Positions 34,155 to 42,985 of a stretch of DNA of 64,000 nt are shown piece by piece; positions within the stretch are counted from its first letter, which is position 1, and each line of letters begins with the position of its first letter. The stretch is taken from the NCBI RefSeq assembly GCF_900178005.1, contig NZ_FXBS01000006.1, positions 1,116,001 through 1,180,000 of the forward strand, given 5' to 3'. A program made the translations under genes and the position numbers. The notes under the pieces are model-generated. The model was not told the origin of the DNA. It did no database searches and saw only the letters and a list, made by a program, of their open reading frames with translations. Source of the DNA: Tuberibacillus sp. Marseille-P3662 (lineage in GTDB: Bacteria; Bacillota; Bacilli; Bacillales; Sporolactobacillaceae).

Positions 34155-35084
34155 TCAAATGGATTTCGGCAAGGCTGCATAAAAATTGTTAAATAAAAAG
34201 CCTTGCACTTGATCTTCTGAATAATGTTTTAATAACAAGTCAATAAGATGGTGATAGTCGGCGTATGAGCTCAGGTGTTCCGGTGTATGATCGATCCCAT
34301 CGAAATCTGACCCAAAGCCAATTTGTTTTCCACCACCGAGGGAACAAATATGATCAACGTGGTACAAAATATCTTGAATATTTGCTTCACCTGACGTATT
34401 TAAAAAATCAGGCACAAACGTCACACCCATGACACCACCTTGAGCCAATAGAGCTTTAATTTGTTCATCGGTTAAATTACGAGGATGATCACACAATGTT
34501 TTACAATTAGAATGAGATGCCATCGGATACTTGGCGATGTCCAAAACATCCCAGAATGCGGGTTCAGACAAGTGGGAAACATCGGTCCAAACGTTGAAAT
34601 CATTGTTCATCCGCACGACCTCACGTCCAAAGTCAGTTAGTCCGCTCCACCGACTTTCTTGCGCACCATCGGCAACCGCATTGGCATTATTCCAAGTCAG
34701 CCCCACTGCTCGAACCCCTAGACGGAACAATGTACGCATTTTTACAGGATCCGTATCAATAGCATCGCAGCCTTCCAGGGTCAACATTGCTCCGATTTGA
34801 CCCTCCCCTAATTCAGCAATCTCCCGTTTGCTACGAACATGGACAACATCATCGTAAGGGGCAATGATTTTTTCGTGAAAGATATCGATCATATCGAGCA
34901 CGGTTTTAAACTTAATCTCCTGCGGGACGGTATCCGGGACGAACAAAGCAAAACACTGCACTTTAGCCCCTGACGACCGCAAACTTTCCAAATCAATATG
35001 TAACTGATCACTACGAGCAAAATCAACGCTTGAATCAAGATGCATCTTGTATAATACGTCACAATGAGCATCAAATAATTTCAT
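34155..35084 (-). CDS. Membrane dipeptidase family protein (peptidase M19)
   Basis: About 309 aa, start ATG 35084 chosen because GGGGG lies 8 bp upstream. Amidohydrolase-fold zinc protease: FDAHCDVLYK near the start, LEGCDAID, SHSNCKTLCDHPRNLTDEQIKALLAQ split across the active site, and GSDFDGID at the end. M19 enzymes cleave dipeptides, including D-amino-acid types. No signal peptide, so cytosolic. It sits between spoVS and tdh; it may help recycle peptides, but that is inference. Confidence 0.92.
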   Translation of the reverse strand: MKLFDAHCDVLYKMHLDSSVDFARSDQLHIDLESLRSSGAKVQCFALFVPDTVPQEIKFKTVLDMIDIFHEKIIAPYDDVVHVRSKREIAELGEGQIGAMLTLEGCDAIDTDPVKMRTLFRLGVRAVGLTWNNANAVADGAQESRWSGLTDFGREVVRMNNDFNVWTDVSHLSEPAFWDVLDIAKYPMASHSNCKTLCDHPRNLTDEQIKALLAQGGVMGVTFVPDFLNTSGEANIQDILYHVDHICSLGGGKQIGFGSDFDGIDHTPEHLSSYADYHHLIDLLLKHYSEDQVQGFLFNNFYAALPKSI

Positions 35085-35144
35085 CGTCATACCCCCTACC
35101 TTCTAAGTTAGAGCTAACTCTTTGATTATATCATCCCATGAAAA

Positions 35145-35176
35145 AACCTGCTTGCTCAGGTATGAACAAACAGGTT
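35145..35176 (-). terminator. spoVS terminator
   Basis: AACCTG and CAGGTT form the base of a hairpin with a 20-nt inner region, followed on the minus strand by TTTTTT. It ends 13 bp after the spoVS stop. Confidence 0.65.
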
Positions 35177-35189
35177 ATCTGAAATCGGT

Positions 35190-35450
35190 TTAACGCGGCT
35201 CAACAATCAATTTGATGGCTGTCCGTTCTTCACCTTCAATGAGAATATCCGTAAAAGCAGGGATACAAATGAGATCGACACCACTGGGCGCAACAAACCC
35301 CCTTGCGATAGCTACAGATTTTACCGCCTGGTTTAGCGCACCCGCTCCAATCGCTTGAATTTCCGCTGATCCACGCTCACGTAAGACACCAGCAAGGGCA
35401 CCAGCGACTGAATTCGGGTTCGATTTTGCTGAAACTTTTAATACGTCCAT
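35190..35450 (-). CDS. spoVS: Stage V sporulation protein S
   Basis: An 86-aa Alba-like protein. MDVLKVSAKSNPNSVAGALAGVLRER and AIARGFVAPSGVDLICIPAFTDI are nearly invariant in SpoVS. It is needed for coat assembly and for normal septum-linked stages of sporulation. AAGGAGGT lies just before the ATG. A sigma-H-type promoter is visible upstream, matching its known early-sporulation control. Confidence 0.97.
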   Translation of the reverse strand: MDVLKVSAKSNPNSVAGALAGVLRERGSAEIQAIGAGALNQAVKSVAIARGFVAPSGVDLICIPAFTDILIEGEERTAIKLIVEPR

Positions 35451-35490
35451 TTCTGTACCTCCTTTGGTATTGACGTCCCATAGTATCTAT

Positions 35491-35518
35491 ATTCCTTGGA
35501 GGATCCCTGTATTCCTGC
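35491..35518 (-). promoter_or_regulatory. Sigma-H promoter of spoVS
   Basis: On the minus strand, GCAGGAATA, a 12-bp spacer and AAGGAAT match the sigma-H consensus (RNAGGAWWW, N11-12, RNNGAAT) at every defined position. It lies 41 bp before the spoVS ATG. spoVS is a known sigma-H gene in B. subtilis. Confidence 0.75.
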
Positions 35519-35550
35519 TTATTCAAAAAATTTTCTAAGAATTCAAAAGA

Positions 35551-36345
35551 CTAGTCATTGAACGGATGGTCATCATTAACTAAAAGTCGTTTAATTTTTG
35601 TCGCCTGCCCTGTTGATGGATCAATATCGATGATGACAGCACTCAACTGACCACGCCCTGTCTCACTTTCAAATCGAACAGGTAAACTTGTCTTGAATTT
35701 ACGGATGACTGCATCTCGATTAACACCGATGACCCCGTTGTAAGGTCCCGTCATGCCGACATCTGTTTGGTAAGCTGTGCCCTCAGGAAGAATGCGTTCA
35801 TCAGCCGTTGGAACGTGTGTGTGTGTACCAATAACAGCGGAAACCCGACCTTGTAAATACCAGCCCATAGCCACTTTCTCACTCGTGGTTTCTGCATGAA
35901 AATCAACGAAAATGACATTTGTCCGTTGTTTAGCTTTTTCAATTAAGGTATCTGCCGTTCTGAACGGATCTTCAATCGCCGGTAAAAAAGTTCGCCCTTG
36001 TAAATTAATTACAGCCACTTCTATCTGATTCATGTTCACAAATCTGATGCCCTCACCTGGGGTTCCCGGCGGGAAATTCGCGGGTCTGACAAGCTTGTTA
36101 GCTTGATCAATGAATTCGAAAATATCTTTATTATCCCAGGCGTGATTACCTAGAGTAATCGCATCCGCTCCTGCTTCCATTAAGGACTTATATATTTTTT
36201 CCGTAATCCCTCTTCCGCCCGCTGAATTTTCACCATTAATAATGGTCATCGTCGGTCTGTAATGGGATTTAATGCGAGCCAAATAGTCATCCACCATTTG
36301 CCGACCAACTTTGCCATAAATATCTCCTACAAATAAAATTCTCAT
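35551..36345 (-). CDS. ymdB: YmdB, calcineurin-like metallophosphoesterase
   Basis: A 264-aa protein. Metal ligands are visible in FVGDIYGKVGR, NGENSAGGRG, TLGNHAWDN, VDFHAETTSEK and GTHTHVPTADE. YmdB hydrolyses 2',3'-cyclic nucleotides and affects biofilm, motility and nanotube formation. In B. subtilis it directly follows rny; here the two are 8.5 kb apart because of an accessory block. Confidence 0.95.
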   Translation of the reverse strand: MRILFVGDIYGKVGRQMVDDYLARIKSHYRPTMTIINGENSAGGRGITEKIYKSLMEAGADAITLGNHAWDNKDIFEFIDQANKLVRPANFPPGTPGEGIRFVNMNQIEVAVINLQGRTFLPAIEDPFRTADTLIEKAKQRTNVIFVDFHAETTSEKVAMGWYLQGRVSAVIGTHTHVPTADERILPEGTAYQTDVGMTGPYNGVIGVNRDAVIRKFKTSLPVRFESETGRGQLSAVIIDIDPSTGQATKIKRLLVNDDHPFND

Positions 36346-36443
36346 GCCATAATCCTTTCTAACTTATGTATCACTTTTAGTATAACGCAAAGTCACGCTG
36401 TAAAACACTGTATAGTTATTAAAAATAATGGTTCGCAAAAAGT

Positions 36444-36470
36444 AGACACCGGCTGAATGAGCCGATGCCT
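36444..36470 (-). terminator. Terminator after the Na/Pi cotransporter gene
   Basis: CATCGGCT and AGCCGGTG (with a G-T pair) form the stem around CATTC, followed by TCTACTTTTTG on the minus strand. It lies 17 bp after the stop. Confidence 0.75.
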
Positions 36471-36486
36471 TGTAAATGGGCTTTGA

Positions 36487-38100
36487 TTATATACGCTCAG
36501 CGATGTTGACGGAATGATCACCAATCCGTTCCAAATTGCTAAGGATATCAACATAGACAATCCCTGCTGACCCTGAGCACTCACCCTTATTCAACCGCAT
36601 AATGTGTTTTTTCCGCAGCGTTCTCTCCATTTGATCAATTTCATCTTCCATTTCAAGAACGTCCTTAGCTTTGGCAACATCATTATTTTCGAGGGCTGTA
36701 AGTGCTTCCTGCAGCGTCGATATGGTTAAATTGAACATTTCCTCTAAATCTTCCATTGCCAACTGCGTCATCGAAACCTTGTGTTCGCGTTTATAATCAA
36801 TGAGTTCAATAATATTCTCCGTATGGTCACCAATCCGTTCAATGTCACGAACACCATCCATTAGCATGGAGTGTTGACTGGATTCAGCATCGGATAAATG
36901 TGTTGATGATAACTTTATTAGATAGTCCGTGATTTTTTTGTCAAAATCATTAATCGCCTCTTCAGATTGCGCAACCTGTTGGGCGTGTTTTTTCTGATTG
37001 TCTATTAAATACTTATAAGCTTCCTGTAAACCCGTTTTCGAAAGGCCACCCATACGCAAGGTTTCCAGTTGTGCCTGTCCTAATGCTACTGAGGGTGACT
37101 GTTCAATGAAAATGGGATCAAGTTTCGATGGTTGATCAATGACAGAGTCATTACCTGGAATCAATTTAGTTACTACATAGGCTAGAACACCGATTAATGG
37201 AAATTGGATGATTGTATTACTGATGTTAAAAATCCCATGGGCAAAAGCTAGCTGCATCTCTGAATTCAAATTCAACGCTTCGCCAAGAAAATCAATAAAA
37301 TTTCTATAAAAGCTAATAAGGAATAAGGCAATGACGGTCCCTAATAAGTTGAAGATCACGTGCACCAAAGCTGCTCTTTTGGCCGCAACTGTTGCACCAA
37401 TCGCAGCAAACAACGCCGTCACCGTTGTTCCGATGTTATCACCAAACAAGACTGGTAAAGCTGCATGAAGCTTAATCGCTCCCTGATCAAATAAAGCTTG
37501 CAAAATACCGATGGTAGCACTTGAACTTTGAACCACTAAGGTGAAAACAGCTCCGATAACAACGCCTAAGATCGTATGTTCGCTCATATTCACAGTTAAA
37601 TCATGAAATGACTGCAAAGAACGAAGGGGTTCCATCGCCCCACTCATTAATTTAAGCCCATAGAAGAGGGCACCGAGACCAAAGATGATTTGACCAATGT
37701 AATTAACTCTCTGTTTATTGAAGAAGAAAATTAACAAAGTTCCTACAGCGATAGCCGGTAAGGCGTATTGTTCTAAATCTACACCAATAATAAAGGCGGT
37801 TGCTGTTGTGCCAATGTTGGCCCCCATAATAACACCAATAGCTTGTCTCAACGTCATAAAGCCAGCATTAACAAGCCCGACCGTTAATACCGTTGTCCCT
37901 GAACTACTTTGGATCAATATGGTGACAATCGCACCCGTAATAATCCCCATGATCGGGTTTGTTGTGAATTTATTTAATATTTCGCGAAGACGGCTTCCTG
38001 CCGATTTTTGTAAGCCATCTCCCATATACTTTATACCGAACAGGAAAATCCCCAGTCCGCCGACAAATTCAAATATGAGCTTCTGAACGTCTATATCCAA
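36487..38100 (-). CDS. Na+/phosphate cotransporter (PNaS family) with PhoU-like domain
   Basis: A 537-aa protein. Two inverted repeat units carry the QSSS signatures: IQSSSGTTVLTVGLV near residue 63 and VQSSSATIGILQAL near 190, within eight or so membrane segments (1-320). The C-terminal 200 residues are helical with MDGVRDIERIGDHTENIIELI and NLERIGDHSVNIAERI, the two PhoU repeats. It imports phosphate with Na+; the PhoU part probably senses phosphate status. Single gene at the edge of the accessory block. Confidence 0.92.
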   Translation of the reverse strand: MDIDVQKLIFEFVGGLGIFLFGIKYMGDGLQKSAGSRLREILNKFTTNPIMGIITGAIVTILIQSSSGTTVLTVGLVNAGFMTLRQAIGVIMGANIGTTATAFIIGVDLEQYALPAIAVGTLLIFFFNKQRVNYIGQIIFGLGALFYGLKLMSGAMEPLRSLQSFHDLTVNMSEHTILGVVIGAVFTLVVQSSSATIGILQALFDQGAIKLHAALPVLFGDNIGTTVTALFAAIGATVAAKRAALVHVIFNLLGTVIALFLISFYRNFIDFLGEALNLNSEMQLAFAHGIFNISNTIIQFPLIGVLAYVVTKLIPGNDSVIDQPSKLDPIFIEQSPSVALGQAQLETLRMGGLSKTGLQEAYKYLIDNQKKHAQQVAQSEEAINDFDKKITDYLIKLSSTHLSDAESSQHSMLMDGVRDIERIGDHTENIIELIDYKREHKVSMTQLAMEDLEEMFNLTISTLQEALTALENNDVAKAKDVLEMEDEIDQMERTLRKKHIMRLNKGECSGSAGIVYVDILSNLERIGDHSVNIAERI

Positions 38101-38441
38101 TCTCCACTTCTCTCCTTAGAACAAAATTCGACAGCAATCATCATATCCTTGTACATTATTAAGATAATAAGGGGTTTTTGTAAAGGGATCATCCATAATA
38201 TTTACACTAAATTTACAATGTATCTGCCCTGATCGCTATAACGGATTTGTCAACCTTTTTTCTAATTATTGATGGCATTTCTTTTATTGTCCGTGTCTGT
38301 GATAAAAAACATGCGTTGGATAGGGTTCCAGTATTAATATTGAGGTTAGACCGTGCTTAAATGCTTAGCAACCGTTCCCATTGGTTAACTTTCATTTTTT
38401 TTGAAATTCTCCCCCCTTTTTACTTAAACGTTTCTATATAT
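38101..38441. other. Intergenic region between divergent genes, no gene seen
   Basis: About 340 bp that should hold the promoters of the minus-strand cotransporter and part of the plus-strand winged-helix gene. I see no open reading frame with a ribosome-binding site and no RNA structure I recognise. The sequence near 38160-38230 is AT-rich, compatible with a cotransporter promoter. Confidence 0.4.
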
Positions 38442-38463
38442 ATTGTGAGAACACTTTCACAAT
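38442..38463 (+). promoter_or_regulatory. Palindromic operator before the winged-helix gene
   Basis: ATTGTGA and TCACAAT form a perfect 7-bp inverted repeat with an 8-bp spacer, between a CTATATATA promoter-like run and the AAGGGGG ribosome-binding site. A repressor bound here would block transcription; the encoded DNA-binding protein is the natural candidate. Confidence 0.5.
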
Positions 38464-38476
38464 AAGGGGGATAACC

Positions 38477-39340
38477 ATGGAATCCGGTCGCATCGAAAAT
38501 TTTCGTAATCTTAGTCAATTTCATTCTCTTAAAGCATTTAACCATACGATTGAAAAATTTCTCGCCGTGCACAAGGAAGCTTTTACTAAAGGGGAATTGA
38601 TCGCCTTTAAGCGGCTCGTGCGATTCAGTGCCAAATATCCTGGGATCGCTAATGCCAAAATCGCCACACTGGTTGCCGCCTGTAACGATCACGGGGAGTT
38701 GTCTCGTTCTACTTTTGAGCGCATGTTACGAAAAGCTAAGAAACTGGGTATTTTATCCTTACATCACACGAAGCGCCAAACAGGCGGCCGTTCGCATAAT
38801 ATTTTTATTTTCAATCCCTTTGACGTAACAAAGTGCTCCGAATTGACGGAGTCTAAAAAGCCCATCCAAGCTGATGACACCAACACTCAGCCCATGCACA
38901 ATCAGACGGAAACTGATTCTTTTAAAACTGACAAGACTAAAAAGACTCATAATCGTATAGACGATCCTGACGTCTCTTTAGACTTCACATTCACAAGTGA
39001 TACTGTTCCCGCTGCCTTTTGCAACGCCGTTAAACCATTTTATGATGATGCAATGATGATTGAAAAATACTATGTTCGTGCAAAGGTTGCTGCCTACCAG
39101 TTTGTTTATGAAAAGGATGCAGACAAAGTTTTGGATGTCGCTATCCGCAGCTTTAAACAGCTTGCTTTGAAATTTAAAAAAGGGGCTCAGATTAAAGATC
39201 CTTTAGCTTACTTCTTTCGCATTTGTGAAAACAAATTTTATGAGATCTATTTTGAGGAGTTGGAATCGTTGAAATCAAAGGATGAAGAACCGTCTGTCTA
39301 TTGTGCTGATCTAATACCTAATTGGTTGTTGGAAAAGTAA
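38477..39340 (+). CDS. Winged-helix protein of unknown role (replication-initiator-like)
   Basis: A 287-aa protein. Residues about 40-112 form a winged helix (FTKGELIAFKRLVRFS, then LSRSTFERMLRKAKKLGILSLHHTKRQTGGRSHNIFIFN), like the N-terminal domains of plasmid or phage replication proteins. A polar linker (125-165) leads to a helical C-terminal domain (KPFYDDAMMIEKYYVRAKVAA through FRICENKFYEIYFEEL). Similar stand-alone HTH proteins occur on Bacillus chromosomes without known function. It faces opposite to its neighbours. Possibly a relic of a mobile element. Confidence 0.6.
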   Translation: MESGRIENFRNLSQFHSLKAFNHTIEKFLAVHKEAFTKGELIAFKRLVRFSAKYPGIANAKIATLVAACNDHGELSRSTFERMLRKAKKLGILSLHHTKRQTGGRSHNIFIFNPFDVTKCSELTESKKPIQADDTNTQPMHNQTETDSFKTDKTKKTHNRIDDPDVSLDFTFTSDTVPAAFCNAVKPFYDDAMMIEKYYVRAKVAAYQFVYEKDADKVLDVAIRSFKQLALKFKKGAQIKDPLAYFFRICENKFYEIYFEELESLKSKDEEPSVYCADLIPNWLLEK

Positions 39341-39343
39341 GGT

Positions 39344-39385
39344 GTCCATCTTAAAAAAAGGACATTGTCTTTTTCTAAGATGGAC
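39344..39385. terminator. Bidirectional terminator between convergent genes
   Basis: GTCCATCTTA and TAAGATGGAC form a 10-bp stem; A- and T-rich runs lie in the loop side. It sits between the stop codons of the winged-helix and deacetylase genes, which converge. Confidence 0.6.
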
Positions 39386-39386
39386 C

Positions 39387-40124
39387 CTATTGATGAAGAT
39401 CCTTACTCATGTTTTCATGTTCTAAAGACCATAGTTCCGGGATCGTAACAAAACGGTATCCTTTCTTTTTTAGACGCGGAATCATTTTTTTCAGAGCGTG
39501 AACAGTTCCAGACAGATCCTGTGTCCCATGGCCGGCACTATGCATCAAAATAATGGCACCAGGATGAACGTTGTTAAAAACTCGATTAACAATGCTTCTT
39601 GCAGATAATTCTTTCCAGTCGTTTGTATCAATGGACCAACCAATCCCTTTATATCCCATGCCCCCGAGTTTTTTGACCAATGTTTTATTTAACGCGCCAT
39701 AAGGGGCTCTGAATAGCTTCGGTTTCGTTCCTGTCGCTGCTTGAATTTGTTGCTCCGTTTTATTGATTTCCCATTTCATATTGTGTACACCGGTTTTTGT
39801 CAATTGCGGATGCCAATAAGTATGATTGCCTGCCGCATGTCCCGTTTTGACGATCCGCTTGGCAACATGTGGATATTTTGCAACACGAGATCCCATCAGG
39901 AAAAAGGTTGCGTTCACATGATGTTGGTTTAATACGTCCAAAATGTCTGGCGTAAAACGCTGGTCTGGCCCATCGTCAAAGGTTAAGGCAATCACTTTTT
40001 TATTCGTGTGAGCCTTATACATCATGATATCTGGAAATGTCGTTTGTAATGGGTAGGTTGAGGCCTGTACTGTAGCAAAAGGACTAATCAAACCCACGCC
40101 CCCGATGATAGTTATGAGTCCCAT
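39387..40124 (-). CDS. Polysaccharide deacetylase with signal peptide
   Basis: At least 245 aa. The NodB domain has TFDDGPDQ (metal and catalytic Asp pair), HTYWHPQ (His pair), RAPYGALN and LMHSAGHGTQ. The N terminus is a secretion signal ending near VQASTYP. No ribosome-binding site precedes ATG 40124, but AAGGAGG is ideally placed (8 nt) before an in-frame ATT at 40145; starting there would give a longer signal peptide with the expected Lys (FNWFLK). It probably removes acetyl groups from peptidoglycan or another cell-wall glycan, like PdaB/YlxY. Confidence 0.88.
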   Translation of the reverse strand: MGLITIIGGVGLISPFATVQASTYPLQTTFPDIMMYKAHTNKKVIALTFDDGPDQRFTPDILDVLNQHHVNATFFLMGSRVAKYPHVAKRIVKTGHAAGNHTYWHPQLTKTGVHNMKWEINKTEQQIQAATGTKPKLFRAPYGALNKTLVKKLGGMGYKGIGWSIDTNDWKELSARSIVNRVFNNVHPGAIILMHSAGHGTQDLSGTVHALKKMIPRLKKKGYRFVTIPELWSLEHENMSKDLHQ

Positions 40125-40277
40125 TTTTAAAAACCAATTAAAAATTACAAGTTCCTCCTTTCCTTGCCCATGTTTATTTTTTGTCGTTGCTGCTTTACCT
40201 ATCCATTCATCATTTCATTCACAATAAACTTAAGATTGAATACGGATAAGTATCAAATTCGCAATACATATAAAAAA

Positions 40278-40316
40278 TCCATTCTGGACAAAAGGTCTCA
40301 CCTTTTCCAAAATGGA
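40278..40316 (-). terminator. Terminator after the tubby-like gene
   Basis: TCCATT...AAAAGGT pairs with ACCTTTT...AATGGA in a long hairpin with small internal loops; the minus strand continues TTTTTTATATG. It follows the tubby-like gene by about 20 bp. Confidence 0.75.
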
Positions 40317-40336
40317 TGACTATGATCATTCTTGCA

Positions 40337-40852
40337 TTAAGCGGGATGAAGATACGTATGAAAAACGCCCATTAGAAACAATACCTCATGCTCATAGGCT
40401 TCATCCATTAATTTAAAATAAGCCATATAGGGCGGATTAAGAGAAGATTTCCAGGCAGCGATCACTGAGTCATCTTTTTTAATTCTCGCCCAATTAAACT
40501 GTGTAGCTTCTAATTCATAAGTATCCCCATTATAATTAAATGTTGTCCTCTCGCCGAGGTCCAAAGATTTATGATCAACCAAATTGACATAGTACTCATC
40601 ATCATTTTTATAGTAGAAAATATGATACTGTCTTTTTTTGTGAATACGAAGATCCTTTTTTGATTGAAACACTAATTCGTCTTTTCCGTCTGTGATCTTA
40701 TATTCGACGAACCATTGCCCCCCAAAGTCTAAAGCCTTTTTGATCGGACTACTGTACACTTTTGTAAGGGTGCCAATGATGTCCTCGTTTCCGTCATAGA
40801 TGGATGCTGGTTCTGTGGAAACAGTATTATAAAATCGATATTCATACATCAC
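40337..40852 (-). CDS. Tubby C-terminal/LURP-one-like protein
   Basis: A 171-aa soluble protein made almost only of beta-strand patterns: DIIGTLTKVYSS, FGGQWFVEYKIT, YHIFYYKNDDEYYVNLVDHKSL, ATQFNWARIKKDDSVIAAWKSSL. The alternating strands and a single C-terminal hydrophobic helix (EVLFLMGVFHTYL) resemble tubby/LURP-one domain proteins found in Bacilli. Function unknown. It lies just after the GntR-ABC operon but with its own terminator; whether it belongs to that operon is unclear. Confidence 0.55.
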   Translation of the reverse strand: MMYEYRFYNTVSTEPASIYDGNEDIIGTLTKVYSSPIKKALDFGGQWFVEYKITDGKDELVFQSKKDLRIHKKRQYHIFYYKNDDEYYVNLVDHKSLDLGERTTFNYNGDTYELEATQFNWARIKKDDSVIAAWKSSLNPPYMAYFKLMDEAYEHEVLFLMGVFHTYLHPA

Positions 40853-40923
40853 TCAGGTCATCATCCTTACACTGAAAATGGTTGAAGTTATCATTTACGG
40901 CTTGAGCCAGTTCTGTATTTAAA

Positions 40924-42141
40924 TCATTTAACAGTCATACTATAAAAAGACAGTTGATATTGACTTTGATCTTTATCCGGTTGTTTTTCTTTTACTCGGC
41001 CTTTATAAAGGGTGTTTCCTGATTGTATATCTGTGACCGTTAAGGTTGCGGCAGATTTCTCTTGGACAAAAGGCGACAGTGTATAAAGTTTTCCATTTCT
41101 TATTACTGTGACTGTCTGTCCCGCATGATCCTTTACTTTAGGATAAGATACCTTAATCACATCTTCTGTTTGTTCTGTCTCTAAATCATAGGGAGTAATG
41201 ATCGTTTCGTGTTTATTATTTTCCTTGAAATAGAGATGAGAACCGTCAAATGCCTGTATGGAAGCGTCCTCTTGAAGCTTCCGAGGTCCTTCGATTGTTT
41301 CCTTCTTCTTCGTCATTAAATTGTAAGCGATCAGCGTACGCTGCTCTGGCACTTTCTCTGACGCTACAGATTGTCTATGATTCTTCTGGTTCATGTCTTT
41401 CATGATTGTCTTATTGAAAATAACCGTTTTGTGGCCCTGTTTAGGATTGCTTTCACCAATCAAATGAATATCTGTATGCTGACCATTTTTCTCTTTAAAA
41501 CTGGATATTATTGTTTCATCAGCAACTAGCTTGTTTGTTGCTATGTCAAAAGTATACATGTGCATCTCTATACCATTACGACTGGAATTCTTTGTTATAA
41601 GTTTTAGTTTTTTATTCATGACTTGTACGTCTTCAACTGTCATATAATTAAAGTCCGATCCATTCGGTACGGATAACTTATAAGATGTTGTTTCATTTTC
41701 TTCTTTGTCCAAGATGGCAATCGAAAACTTGAAATTTCTCGGTGATAAATCCGTTGTTTGATAATTGACACCAGCATAAGCAAGGAACTGTTTATCTTCA
41801 TAAAAATCATTGATAATCTCATCTTTGCCACGCATAAATCCGCGATGATTCTTGATGAGTTCTTTTATCATGGGCTGATGATGGCCGTTGAGTTGATCCA
41901 AATAGGACATATCACTATAAGATTTTGACCCTTTGGTTGTGATGTTTAATCTTTTGTAAACCGGCTCCTGTTGATACGCCTTGATGACCATCGACTTTAC
42001 AAGACTGGCATCACCCTTTTGCTTAGTTAGCGTAAATTCAGGACGGTCAGTAGCTGACATGGCGGACTGAATATAGAACGTTGAAATTGAAAGCACAGCA
42101 ATCACTGTTATGGTTATGACCTTCCAATATTTTTTCATCAC
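40924..42141 (-). CDS. Secreted/anchored protein of the GntR-ABC operon
   Basis: A 405-aa protein with an N-terminal hydrophobic segment (VITITVIAVLSISTFYIQSAMSA) that could be a signal peptide cleaved after AMSA or an anchor. The remainder is beta-rich with propeller-like blades (repeated pattern such as KLKLITKNSSRNGIEMHMYTFDIATNKLV). No family recognised. It follows the permease gene by 10 bp, so it is part of the transporter operon and could act as an extracellular sensor or accessory subunit. Confidence 0.65.
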   Translation of the reverse strand: MMKKYWKVITITVIAVLSISTFYIQSAMSATDRPEFTLTKQKGDASLVKSMVIKAYQQEPVYKRLNITTKGSKSYSDMSYLDQLNGHHQPMIKELIKNHRGFMRGKDEIINDFYEDKQFLAYAGVNYQTTDLSPRNFKFSIAILDKEENETTSYKLSVPNGSDFNYMTVEDVQVMNKKLKLITKNSSRNGIEMHMYTFDIATNKLVADETIISSFKEKNGQHTDIHLIGESNPKQGHKTVIFNKTIMKDMNQKNHRQSVASEKVPEQRTLIAYNLMTKKKETIEGPRKLQEDASIQAFDGSHLYFKENNKHETIITPYDLETEQTEDVIKVSYPKVKDHAGQTVTVIRNGKLYTLSPFVQEKSAATLTVTDIQSGNTLYKGRVKEKQPDKDQSQYQLSFYSMTVK

Positions 42142-42151
42142 AGTTCACTCC

Positions 42152-42985
42152 TCACACTGTTATTTTTTTCTTTATTAAAAAGTGACTCATCCATAACGAC
42201 CCTAGGAGAACAATCAATCCTGCTAAAATCATTAAAATAAACAGTTCCATTGTATAGAAAAAGTTATTGAGCACAAATGACTGTAAAAGCATCGGTGAAA
42301 TAAAGATCAAGCACGCTAAACCAATATATCCAGCTGCCATAAGAACACCTTTCAGACGATAACTGCGCTCAAATAGAATCGTGGTGAATATTAAAGCAAC
42401 AGCCGTTAGTCCTGCGCCATAATTGATTAGAAACTCGGTCATACTGTTCGGAATAATGATACTCAAAATTTGGTGATTGCCAATCAATCCTCCCACACTC
42501 ATATCGCTACGAAAGTCTTCTGGCACCATCGACTTCAGTATCCTACTTTCTATAGGCAACAGAATGAGTTGGAACGCCACAAAGCCAAATGTCATTAATA
42601 GAATTGTGGTGATTTTGGCTAGAAACACGTTAAATCTTGCTGTCGGTAGCATCAACAAACGGTAAATAAATGTGCCTTTCCCGAACCAATCCCGATACCA
42701 AATGAGAAAGATGTAAAATCCAACGGCGGCAGCACATAATGCAATGGGGCCGAGAAACCAAAGGCTCTGCGTAACATTTATCATGCTCATCGGCCCTGTT
42801 TTAGCGAGAAATTGCTCTTTTGTTAATAACGATTCATTGATCGCTTCATTGGCTTGGATTAAGTATTTTTTTGATATTATAATGTCACCAGCGATTTGAG
42901 CAATAAGTGTTAATCCTAGAAGCGTGAAAAAAACTTTCGCAATCCGGTTAAATTCAAAATTGACCAGCTTCAAATATCGGTTCAT
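42152..42985 (-). CDS. ABC transporter permease (YtrC/D-like)
   Basis: A 277-aa membrane protein with six or so hydrophobic segments (e.g. SLWFLGPIALCAAAVGFYIFLIW, ITTILLMTFGFVAFQLILLPI). Its start overlaps the ATPase stop by 4 bp. With the GntR regulator and ATPase it matches the YtrABC(D) type of transporter operon, which is induced by cell-wall-active agents in B. subtilis. Substrate unknown. Confidence 0.8.
   Translation of the reverse strand: MNRYLKLVNFEFNRIAKVFFTLLGLTLIAQIAGDIIISKKYLIQANEAINESLLTKEQFLAKTGPMSMINVTQSLWFLGPIALCAAAVGFYIFLIWYRDWFGKGTFIYRLLMLPTARFNVFLAKITTILLMTFGFVAFQLILLPIESRILKSMVPEDFRSDMSVGGLIGNHQILSIIIPNSMTEFLINYGAGLTAVALIFTTILFERSYRLKGVLMAAGYIGLACLIFISPMLLQSFVLNNFFYTMELFILMILAGLIVLLGSLWMSHFLIKKKITV

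Noticed and set aside
38101-38441. Riboswitch or small RNA in the cotransporter upstream region
   Set aside because: I could not find a conserved riboswitch core or a hairpin with T-run.
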